Shown piece after piece: positions 26,836 through 34,475 of a stretch of DNA of 64,000 nucleotides. The notes beneath the pieces are model-generated. The model was given only the letters and a program-made list of their open reading frames with translations. It was not told the DNA's origin and ran no database searches. Positions within the stretch are counted from its first letter, which is position 1. Each line of letters opens with the position of its first letter. A program made the translations under genes and the position numbers. This stretch comes from SB11 sp037968475 (GTDB lineage Bacteria > Bacteroidota > Bacteroidia > UBA8524): positions 124,001 through 188,000 of the forward strand of contig JBBKVO010000001.1 in assembly GCA_037968475.1 (NCBI GenBank), in the 5' to 3' direction.

Positions 26836-26997
26836 GTAGCGGATGCTACTCTTTTATCGGCACGAGCGGACGCTCGAGCCAGCTTCGTCGTTCCTTCAAG
26901 CGTCCACGCTTGAAGTTTATTCTTGTTCGAGTCCACTCGAAATCTTGTTTGTAGTGGGACGCTACCACCTACTACCCCAAAGCGTCCTCGCTTTGGG
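26836..26997 (+). repeat. Composite hairpin unit, copy 1 (H1 to H5)
   Basis: Five palindromes in order follow an initial GTAGC-GGAT-GCTAC (26836-26849): H1 CGAGC-GGAC-GCTCG (26863-26876); H2 CTTCAAGCG-TCCA-CGCTTGAAG (26894-26915); H3 TTCGAG-TCCA-CTCGAA (26926-26941); H4 GTAGTG-GGA-CGCTAC (26951-26965); H5 CCCAAAGCG-TCCT-CGCTTTGGG (26976-26997). Loops share a TCC/GGA core while stems differ. Confidence 0.8.
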
Positions 26998-27140
26998 AAC
27001 GGGGTTTTAACCTCAACTCGGCAAGACACCGCAAGCAGTGCGGCTGTTGTCATCCCGAGCGTAGTCGAAGGGTGTGCGGAAGATAGCACAGGAGAAACAA
27101 TCGCATTACCGAGCGGACGCTTGAGCCAGCTTCGGTGTTC

Positions 27141-27244
27141 CTTCAAGCGTAGACGCTTGAAGTTTATTCTTGTTAAAGTCCACTCGAAATCTTGTTTGTA
27201 GCGAGACGCTACCACTTACTATCCCGAAGCGTCCTCGCTTCGGG
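27141..27244 (+). repeat. Composite hairpin unit, copy 2
   Basis: H2 CTTCAAGCG-TAGA-CGCTTGAAG (27141-27162); H3 degraded on its left arm; H4 GTAGCG-AGA-CGCTAC (27198-27212); H5 CCCGAAGCG-TCCT-CGCTTCGGG (27223-27244). Same order and orientation as copy 1. Confidence 0.8.
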
Positions 27245-27376
27245 GAACGGGGTATAGCACTGCATTGTCCCCCTTGTGCGCTGTAATCCTGAGCGAAATC
27301 GAAGGATAAGTGCGTAAGCGAAGGGGGACGACCAATTGCACTTCACCACCAAGCGGACGCTTTATTATTTTCGGCA

Positions 27377-27390
27377 CGAGCGGACGCTCG
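27377..27390. repeat. Hairpin H1, further copy
   Basis: CGAGCGGACGCTCG, identical to 26863-26876, preceded by the same TATTATTTTCGGCA context found at 26630-26650. Confidence 0.75.
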
Positions 27391-27576
27391 AGCCAGCTTT
27401 TATATTAAGTCTTAAAAATAATTACACACCTGTTTTGAGCAAATACACAATTACAAAGAGTATGGAGTTCTTTAATGTGTAAATTTCAATAGGAATTAAT
27501 ATAATTGATAAAATAACAGTATTGAAACCCAAAAAAGGCGTGTTTGTTTAACTCGAGCTCACGTTATAATTTAAAC

Positions 27577-27613
27577 AAAAAGGGCTTAGATTATCATAAT
27601 CTAAGCCCTTTTT
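27577..27613. terminator. Terminator of the M1 peptidase gene
   Basis: An 18-bp near-perfect stem (AAAAAGGGCTTAGATTAT against its complement) around position 27595, rich in A on one side and T on the other. It suits the minus-strand M1 gene that ends at 27637. Confidence 0.85.
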
Positions 27614-27636
27614 ACAGTATTTTAAAAGTTGATTTT

Positions 27637-29481
27637 TTATTTTTCTATAATAAGTTTAGTGCCTCTTTCTATTTTTAAAATATTATTGTCCCTATCTGTA
27701 TCAGCAGTCGAGTAGCTTGGGTCTATAAATATTAGAGCTACTTCTTTGTTACCGTCAATAGTAATGGTATAGTTAGGGTTTGTCCAATCCCAATCGGGTA
27801 AGGTGGTAGCATTTTTAGGCAGTTCAGTTTTTTCGCCGCGCATTAGTACAAGGGGTATATAAAACAACTGGTCAGTTCCATCAACGTAGCGCACCAAAAC
27901 CTCAACGGGCATCATCATGCGGCCTTTGCGTTTTAGGTTTATTTGGGTGTTTGTATTGGTAGTATATAACGAGGTAACAGCATAATCTATAGTGTTAGTG
28001 CTGTATACAAATTGCTCAAAATACCAATCCAACTCTAAGCCGCTGGTTTTTTCCATAGCACGCTTCAAATCAATATCCGTAGGATGTTTAAATTTCCACT
28101 CGTTAAAAAAGCGTTGCATACCTGTGCGGAAATTAGTTTCGCCCACTATATAGCGCAGTTGGTGCAAAAATACACCGCCTTTGTTATAGGCAGATACTCC
28201 ATAAGCACGGTTGCTATTAAAAAAATCGGCGTGGGTGCTTAGGGGTTCACTTTCGTGGGCTTCTTCAAGGGCAAGATATCCGTTAAAACCACTCCAAAAC
28301 AAGGGTTTATCGTTACCATAACCTAAAAATTTCATCACTTCTTCTGATGCGTAGGTGGTAAAACCTTCGTCCATCCAACTGTAATGACTTTCGTCAAAGG
28401 CTAATACACCTTGAAACCAACTGTGGTTCATTTCGTGCACACTAACGCCTACAAGACTAGAGAAACCTCGTTTACCTGTTATTAGTGTAGCCATTGGATA
28501 TTCCATGCCGCCATCGCCACCTTGTACAAAGCTGTATTGTTTGTAGGGGTATACACCGTAGTGGCTATTCATCCAGTTTAGCGATTTCTCCATATACTCG
28601 CCCAGTTTAGGCCAAGTTTTAGTGGTAATAGTATCGGGTTGGTATACAAAGTACAATACCGTACCATTTTCACAAGTGCGGTTTTCAACCACATAATCAG
28701 GGTCGGCAGCCCACACAAAATCGTGTACATTGGGTGCTTTGTATTTCCATGTTAGCTTGTTTCCTTCGGGGCGTTTTACCTTTTTATCAGGGGCTTGGTA
28801 GCCGTGCCCTACTTCTTGTGCATTTTGCAAATAGCCTGTCCCACCTATGGTATAGGCAGAATCAAGTGTGATGTTCACTTCAAAATCTCCCCAAATACCA
28901 TAAAACTCACGCCCCACATATTCGTTGGCGTGCCATCCGTGCCTGTCGTATTCACACATTTTGGGGTACCATTGGCTCATGCTGTACTCAATACCCTCTT
29001 CGTTATCTCTACCACTACGGCGGGTTTGCAAAGGCACTTGAGCATCAAAATCCATCTCGAAAACAGCTTTTTTATTGGGAGCAATGGGTTCATTTAATTC
29101 CACCTCAAGTACAGTGCCTGTTATTTTGTAACTTACTGTTTTACCGTTTTGGCTAAGGCTGTTCACCTTTTGGTAGCCTTGCTCATCCGCCTTTAACTCG
29201 GCAATTTTATCTAAGCGTTTATCAGGGTCTTTATAGTTCTGATTGGCATTATCCATTACACTGCCCGGCTGAAAAGCGTTGAAATACAAATGGTAAAAGG
29301 CTTTGTACAGTGTATCGGGCGAGTTATTGTAAAGGGTTAGTTTTTGCTTGCCTTTAAATTGATTGGTATTGACATCAAAATCAATGTCCATTTTATAATC
29401 AACACGTTGCTGCCAATAGTTGCCTTGCGAAAACAACGATAGCGAAATGCAAAAAAGGACTAATGTGGTAAGGTATCTCAT
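27637..29481 (-). CDS. M1-family metallopeptidase, exported
   Basis: 614 residues from the ATG at 29481 (MRYLTTLVLFCISLSLFSQG), which gives a clean signal peptide; six codons of upstream frame are unlikely to be used. Zinc site HEMNH at residues 349-353, with Glu in MDEGF 18 residues later. The exopeptidase motif is GGMEYP at 324-329 in place of GAMEN. It is shorter than the other M1 protein (22249-24933) and lacks the C-terminal HEAT-like domain; the last 120 residues are a beta-rich domain. The substrate is probably N-termini of peptides in the periplasm. A C-terminal sorting domain is not evident. Confidence 0.9.
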   Translation of the reverse strand: MRYLTTLVLFCISLSLFSQGNYWQQRVDYKMDIDFDVNTNQFKGKQKLTLYNNSPDTLYKAFYHLYFNAFQPGSVMDNANQNYKDPDKRLDKIAELKADEQGYQKVNSLSQNGKTVSYKITGTVLEVELNEPIAPNKKAVFEMDFDAQVPLQTRRSGRDNEEGIEYSMSQWYPKMCEYDRHGWHANEYVGREFYGIWGDFEVNITLDSAYTIGGTGYLQNAQEVGHGYQAPDKKVKRPEGNKLTWKYKAPNVHDFVWAADPDYVVENRTCENGTVLYFVYQPDTITTKTWPKLGEYMEKSLNWMNSHYGVYPYKQYSFVQGGDGGMEYPMATLITGKRGFSSLVGVSVHEMNHSWFQGVLAFDESHYSWMDEGFTTYASEEVMKFLGYGNDKPLFWSGFNGYLALEEAHESEPLSTHADFFNSNRAYGVSAYNKGGVFLHQLRYIVGETNFRTGMQRFFNEWKFKHPTDIDLKRAMEKTSGLELDWYFEQFVYSTNTIDYAVTSLYTTNTNTQINLKRKGRMMMPVEVLVRYVDGTDQLFYIPLVLMRGEKTELPKNATTLPDWDWTNPNYTITIDGNKEVALIFIDPSYSTADTDRDNNILKIERGTKLIIEK

Positions 29482-29609
29482 ACTATATACTACGTTCAAA
29501 ATTTTAGTAGTGCGATTTTACGGATTTATGCCCTTTTTAGCACTATGGCTTGCATGATTTAGATAAACGGAGGGTATTAGTGGTTGGCGGACATGTGCAC
29601 TGTGCGGCT

Positions 29610-29703
29610 GTCATCCTGTTCCGATAGCTATCGGGATTCAGGATCTCGATACGTGTAAACGAAAGTATTTGGCAATGAGATGCCGAAACAAGTTCGGCAT
29701 GAC
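29610..29703 (+). repeat. GTCAT...ATGAC composite element, copy 1
   Basis: The 29500-29881 spacer has no gene. This 94-base unit starts GTCATCCTG, contains CCGATAGCTATCGG inside an ATCCTG/CAGGAT stem, then GGATCTC...GAGATG, and ends with the hairpin ATGCCGAA-ACAAG-TTCGGCAT followed by GAC. Copies 2 and 3 lie at 37452-37533 and 37699-37791. Confidence 0.75.
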
Positions 29704-29717
29704 TGCCTTTCGTACAG

Positions 29718-29738
29718 ATTCCAAATCAAGTTTGGAAT
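29718..29738. repeat. ATTCCAAA hairpin with TCAAG loop
   Basis: ATTCCAAA-TCAAG-TTTGGAAT, preceded by ACAG and followed by GAC. Its counterpart at 37877-37897 has identical stems and flanks but the reverse-complement loop CTTGA. Confidence 0.8.
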
Positions 29739-29881
29739 GACTGCCCACCGCACCACTGCATTGAGGTGCGCTGGCCTTCTGAGCGAAGTAGAAGGAGATG
29801 GGGTGTTTGCTTAGAAGCATACCTAAATATCGTAGGTGAGTCAAAAAACGTTCTTATATAAACTGTTTACAGGAAATAACT

Positions 29882-32800
29882 ATGCGTTGGATAAGAAAAA
29901 CAACCACTTATATAAAAGCAATTTCTTGTTTTTTAAAATACACATTATCTTTACCCACTTATTATACCCAAAGTGCGTACTATTTTTTACGCAAACAACA
30001 CGTTGGCAGTAAGTTTATAACACAGTTGAACAAATTTGTATCATATATACTTTTATTGGGATTTGCTTTAATAGGCACATCAGCACACACACAAATTTTC
30101 AGTTACAAAAAATACGATATTGAAAATAGTGCTGCCGATGGTGATATACAGCAAGTGCAGCAAGACCATAGTGGTGCTATATGGTGGGTAAACGATGAAA
30201 GTTTTACACGCTACAATGGCATCATATACCAATCGGTAAGTTATAGCAGTATAGCCGCTAATTATCGCAACATTAACACCTATATAGATAATCACGGCGA
30301 TTTATGGCTATGTGCCAGTCAAAACAACAAAGTTGATGTTTACCTTTATAATAAAAAGTGGGAACGGCTAAGCACTTTTGTTACTAATGATGACGAGGCT
30401 GTGGTTAGTTTTTATGCCACAAAAATTAGTGGCAATCCTTGGGTGGTACTATCTACCAACCAACGCATTCTTACATGGGATAAGGGTAACTGGAACGAGT
30501 TGCTACTTGATGAATCGAAAGAAATATACAAAGTAGTAGCATCGGGCAATACCATATATGTACACACAGATATGGGGTTGTATGTAACAAGGCATGGTAA
30601 AAACCCTTACCGCCTTGAGTTTTCAGAAGAGATAATCAAAAATATAAAGTCGCTTTACCTATACGAGAATATTTGGCTAAATGGTGCCGAACCTCAATTA
30701 TGGTTGCTTACTGATAATATGGTGGGCTATGTTAAAAACAATATACTGTATGGTAAAACATTGTTTGATAACAGCCAATACAATTTTACCAAATTGTGCA
30801 ACAACGGTTTGGGCGTGGTGTACCTTTTGAGCAAAGAAAATGAGATTTGGCAACTTGATTTGGCTACCAATCAGTTTGAGAAAATAGAGGGTATAGATAA
30901 TAAAGGCAAGATAAGTGGAACGGTGAATCAGCTGTTTGTTGATCGTGAAAACAACCTGTGGATTGCCGTTGATGACGGGCTAATAAAAACCGCCAACCAA
31001 AGCATTAGTTTCATCACTAAAAAACAAGGGATAAATGGCCTTCCTGTTCAGGCAGTGGCTCGTGGCGGCAATACTATAATTGCCGCAGGTCCTAAAGGGA
31101 TAAGTGTTTTGCGTAATGAAAAAGACATACAGTTTTTTCCTTTTGAAGAAAAAGGACTAATAAACTCTCGCCAGCAAATACACCAATTAAAAGCGGACAG
31201 CTTAGGCAATGTGTGGTTATTAAGCAATACACAAGGCCTTTGGTATACAAACAACTACACCAATTGGCAACAAATTGGCAATCAGGCAAATATTAAAGCC
31301 TTTGAGATAATAAGTAAAAGTAGAAAAATATATACAGTAAGCTCAGCAGGTTTGTTTGAAGCTCGTCCCGATGGCTTAGTGCTAATTAGCCCTTTGCCCG
31401 AAGGGGCTAAAGCACAGAATATAGTGTGGCACAACAATGCCTTACTATTACTTGCTGATAATGGTATATATAAGCTTAGTGAAAAACGCTGGGTAAAACT
31501 GGTGGAAGAAGACGGAAAACCATTTACCACAAGTACTTATGCCCTTGAAAGAGTTTACGATAATCTAGCCATATTGGGCACCGAAAAAGGTATATATTAC
31601 CTAAAAGAGTTTGACCTTGTAAAATACACAAGTGATACTATTTGGGGTAGTCGCCCATACTATGGTATAGCTATTGATAAAAAAGGCTCGGTTTGGCTTG
31701 CCTCCGATACCGGTATAGTGGTAATGGAAAAGAAAGGAGCTCCCCGCATATTTGCTTATAAAGGGATGCAGTTTGCCCCTCATTTTAATAGTCTGTTGGC
31801 AACAGGTTTTGATGGCAATGTTTGGGTAGGTTTGCGTAGAGGGCTTATGCTCTATCGTCCCGATTACGAAAAACAATCGATAAGCAAACCCATGCTTGTG
31901 GTTAGCAAAGTAGAATCGCGAGAGGTGTCGTCGTCTGATTTTAATTCATCATCTACCCTAAATCTTGAAAGTAAAGATAACGACCTTACTTTTTATTTTG
32001 ATGCCAATAGCTTTGTTGATGAAAGCAAAAACAAAATTCTTTACAAGCTAGAAGGATATATGCTGGATTGGGAAGAAATTGCAAATATCAACTCCAACTC
32101 TATTAGCTTCAAAAACCTACCCGCAGGTCAATTCACCTTAAAAATGCAATTGATAAATGCCAATGGTGTATCGGGTGAAATAGTCTCAAGCCCTATTATT
32201 AATATTAATAAACCATTTTATAGTCAGTGGTGGTTTTATGCTGTTGTTATAGCAGCCTTTTTTGGGGTGTCGTTTGCCATATTTTACTTATACGGACAAA
32301 AGAAATTTGAAAACGATTTATTGCTTGAGGTGGATAAACGTAGCCGCGAGCTTCGCTCGTCAGAAGACCGTTTCCGTACCTTATGGGAAAACACCTCTGA
32401 TGCACTTGTACTATACAATCTGCACGGTGAAATAATAATATATAACCAAACCTTTTTAGGGTTTATTGGTCATACAGAAGAGAATCTGGCAGGTAAAAAA
32501 ATACACGAGCTTTTTAATATATCTGATGAAGAATTGAGCGAAAAAGAGTTTAGGCATAACCTTGAAACTCAACAGCTAAAACCTCATTTTGAATTGAAGG
32601 TAAGTAATAAGGAGGATAAGAGCGATGGTATAGTATTAGAGTTTTCAAACACCTATTTACTACTACCCAATGAAAAAACTTGGGTAATGTTATCGCTGAT
32701 ACGTAATATCACCCAACGCAAACAAACCGAAGAAAACCTTATTGCTGCCAAAAACGAGGCAGAACAGGCATCACGTGTAAAAAGTGCATTTTTGGCTACA

Positions 32801-34324
32801 ATGAGCCACGAGATACGTACTCCGCTTAATGCCATAATTGGTATGAGTTCAGTAATGCGTAATACACAGCTATCATCAGAACAGTTTAATTATGTGAACG
32901 CTATAAAAACCAGTAGCGATTCGCTGTTATCATTAGTAAGCAATATCCTTGATTTTTCTAAAATAGAAGCAGGGATGATGATGATAGAAAAAACTGATGT
33001 ATCAGTTGAGGACTGTGTAACAGAAACTCTTGAGATACTAGGCAACCTAGCCAATGAAAAAGGTATATACCTATACTATCGTATACATCCTGATGTACCT
33101 GCAAAAATAATATCAGATAAAACACGCTTGCGCCAAGTGCTTATAAACCTTGTAGGCAACGCCATTAAATTTACTGAAAACGGCTATATAGAAATAGCGG
33201 TGAAGCCCGATAACAATCACCAACTAAAACTAAGTGTAACAGATACAGGCATAGGCATACCTAAAAACAAAATAAATGGCTTGTTTAAAGTGTTTACACA
33301 GGTTGACGATAGCACTACGCGCAAATATGGCGGTACAGGGCTTGGTTTAGCTATTACCGATAAATTGGTAAATCTATTGGGCGGTCATATAAAAGTAGCC
33401 TCGCAAGAAGGAAAAGGCTCACAGTTTAGCTTTAGTATAAAAGACTTTTCAAAAGGTAAAGATGCCGCACGTAGGGGAGATACACTTCGTAAATACCCCG
33501 ATGTTGAGTTGGTAGTGGTATCGCCTAGCAAAATTGTAGGGCATATTTTTAAATCACTAAACGATGAACGCAGCATAAAAACGCATATAGTAGCCACACT
33601 TGCCGATGCAGTGCCATTGTTGCCTCAAGTGGCTGCGGTTCTTATAGATGCTGAACATCTTACATCAGCCGAGATGCCTTCTGAATTGGAAAAAAGCGAA
33701 TTGCTGGTAATAAAACGAAACCTTAAAAAACTACCTCCAACTATAGATGAACTATTGGGTGGAGATAAATACAGAACCCTAAGTATACCCATTGGTGCCC
33801 AAATGTACCAACGTGTGCTAGAAAGTGCTTTACGTAAAACACCCGTTATAAATGCCACCTCCGATGGTACATTAGAGAAACCGATAATCAGAAAGCCTGA
33901 ACCTAAAAAAGACGACAAGCCTAAGCTTGCAGATGAAATGCCACTGAAAATATTGGTGGTTGATGATAATAAGGTGAACTTGATGATGATGGAGGTGATA
34001 ATGAAAAACTTGGGCTACAAGGTTGATTTTGCTAATAACGGAAAAGAAGCTGTAGCCATGTGTACCCAACATGAGTTTCAGTTGGTATTTATGGATGTGC
34101 AGATGCCTGAAATGGATGGTATTGAAGCCACCCAGATGATAAAATCAGAGAATAAAAGTGAGCTACCGGCTATAGTAGCATTAACGGCCAATGCCTTCCC
34201 CGAAGATAAACAGGCCTGCCTTGATGCGGGTATGATAGACTTTTTGCCCAAACCCGTTACTATGGATACTATAAAAGAGCTTATTGCCAAGCTGTATAAC
34301 CATATTAACGAAACCGTAGGCTAA
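29882..34324 (+). CDS. Propeller-type hybrid sensor histidine kinase with PAS and receiver
   Basis: 1480 residues. A hydrophobic export signal lies late, near residues 50-66 (ILLLGFALIGTSAHTQ), after an unusual 45-residue leader. Residues about 80-690 form two-component-regulator propeller repeats (DHSGAIWW, DRENNLWIA, DSLGNVWLL, DKKGSVWLA), then a Y_Y_Y domain and a membrane helix (about 782-806). In the cytoplasm: a PAS domain (SEDRFRTLWENTSDALVLYN), HisKA with His976 (SHEIRTPLNAIIG), HATPase (VGNAIKFTENG, DTGIGIP, GGTGLGLAI), a degenerate receiver-like segment (about 1200-1320) and a true receiver with Asp1405 (VFMDVQMPEMDG). Unlike classical Bacteroides hybrid systems it has no AraC-type DNA-binding domain, so it must phosphorylate a separate partner. 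The ligand is unknown. Confidence 0.9.
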   Translation: MRWIRKTTTYIKAISCFLKYTLSLPTYYTQSAYYFLRKQHVGSKFITQLNKFVSYILLLGFALIGTSAHTQIFSYKKYDIENSAADGDIQQVQQDHSGAIWWVNDESFTRYNGIIYQSVSYSSIAANYRNINTYIDNHGDLWLCASQNNKVDVYLYNKKWERLSTFVTNDDEAVVSFYATKISGNPWVVLSTNQRILTWDKGNWNELLLDESKEIYKVVASGNTIYVHTDMGLYVTRHGKNPYRLEFSEEIIKNIKSLYLYENIWLNGAEPQLWLLTDNMVGYVKNNILYGKTLFDNSQYNFTKLCNNGLGVVYLLSKENEIWQLDLATNQFEKIEGIDNKGKISGTVNQLFVDRENNLWIAVDDGLIKTANQSISFITKKQGINGLPVQAVARGGNTIIAAGPKGISVLRNEKDIQFFPFEEKGLINSRQQIHQLKADSLGNVWLLSNTQGLWYTNNYTNWQQIGNQANIKAFEIISKSRKIYTVSSAGLFEARPDGLVLISPLPEGAKAQNIVWHNNALLLLADNGIYKLSEKRWVKLVEEDGKPFTTSTYALERVYDNLAILGTEKGIYYLKEFDLVKYTSDTIWGSRPYYGIAIDKKGSVWLASDTGIVVMEKKGAPRIFAYKGMQFAPHFNSLLATGFDGNVWVGLRRGLMLYRPDYEKQSISKPMLVVSKVESREVSSSDFNSSSTLNLESKDNDLTFYFDANSFVDESKNKILYKLEGYMLDWEEIANINSNSISFKNLPAGQFTLKMQLINANGVSGEIVSSPIININKPFYSQWWFYAVVIAAFFGVSFAIFYLYGQKKFENDLLLEVDKRSRELRSSEDRFRTLWENTSDALVLYNLHGEIIIYNQTFLGFIGHTEENLAGKKIHELFNISDEELSEKEFRHNLETQQLKPHFELKVSNKEDKSDGIVLEFSNTYLLLPNEKTWVMLSLIRNITQRKQTEENLIAAKNEAEQASRVKSAFLATMSHEIRTPLNAIIGMSSVMRNTQLSSEQFNYVNAIKTSSDSLLSLVSNILDFSKIEAGMMMIEKTDVSVEDCVTETLEILGNLANEKGIYLYYRIHPDVPAKIISDKTRLRQVLINLVGNAIKFTENGYIEIAVKPDNNHQLKLSVTDTGIGIPKNKINGLFKVFTQVDDSTTRKYGGTGLGLAITDKLVNLLGGHIKVASQEGKGSQFSFSIKDFSKGKDAARRGDTLRKYPDVELVVVSPSKIVGHIFKSLNDERSIKTHIVATLADAVPLLPQVAAVLIDAEHLTSAEMPSELEKSELLVIKRNLKKLPPTIDELLGGDKYRTLSIPIGAQMYQRVLESALRKTPVINATSDGTLEKPIIRKPEPKKDDKPKLADEMPLKILVVDDNKVNLMMMEVIMKNLGYKVDFANNGKEAVAMCTQHEFQLVFMDVQMPEMDGIEATQMIKSENKSELPAIVALTANAFPEDKQACLDAGMIDFLPKPVTMDTIKELIAKLYNHINETVG

Positions 34325-34436
34325 ACACCTCTTTTTATACCGTAGTAAAATTCTTTTAAACACCTGTAAATACAGGCTGTTTCGACTATCTTTAAAAACA
34401 AAAAGTGCATAGCATAGTAAACTGGAAAGTAAACAT

Positions 34437-34444
34437 TAAATTTG
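34437..34444 (+). promoter_or_regulatory. -7 box for gcvP
   Basis: TAAATTTG matches TAnnTTTG exactly and is followed by TGC. It lies 32 bases before the gcvP start. No -33 TTG is seen at the standard distance. No glycine riboswitch was recognised in the 34325-34475 spacer. Confidence 0.45.
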
Positions 34445-34475
34445 TGCAATTTTTTAAAAACTAACAAGTATTAGT

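Larger units (their letters stand above)
26340..27576. repeat. Gene-free patch of dispersed palindromic repeats
   Basis: About 1.2 kb with no credible gene. From left to right: degenerate words shared with 44219-44649 (TACTTACTACTGATGT); a 114-base direct repeat; modules with GTCATCCTGAGC; then two tandem composite hairpin units (listed separately). Overlapping open frames up to 173 codons arise from the GC-rich palindromes and have no protein-like composition. Confidence 0.8.

Noticed and set aside
26694..27215. A 173-codon open frame on the minus strand across the repeat patch
   Set aside because: It spans several palindromic modules, and the same peptide words appear in open frames at other repeat sites; the coding look is a by-product of GC-rich repeats.
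26340..27576. Possible CRISPR array
   Set aside because: Repeat units are palindromic, of unequal length and irregularly spaced; there are no unique spacers of constant size and no cas genes.
34325..34475. Glycine riboswitch before gcvP
   Set aside because: The 151-base spacer has only a small CCTGT/ACAGG hairpin and lacks the conserved paired aptamer core.
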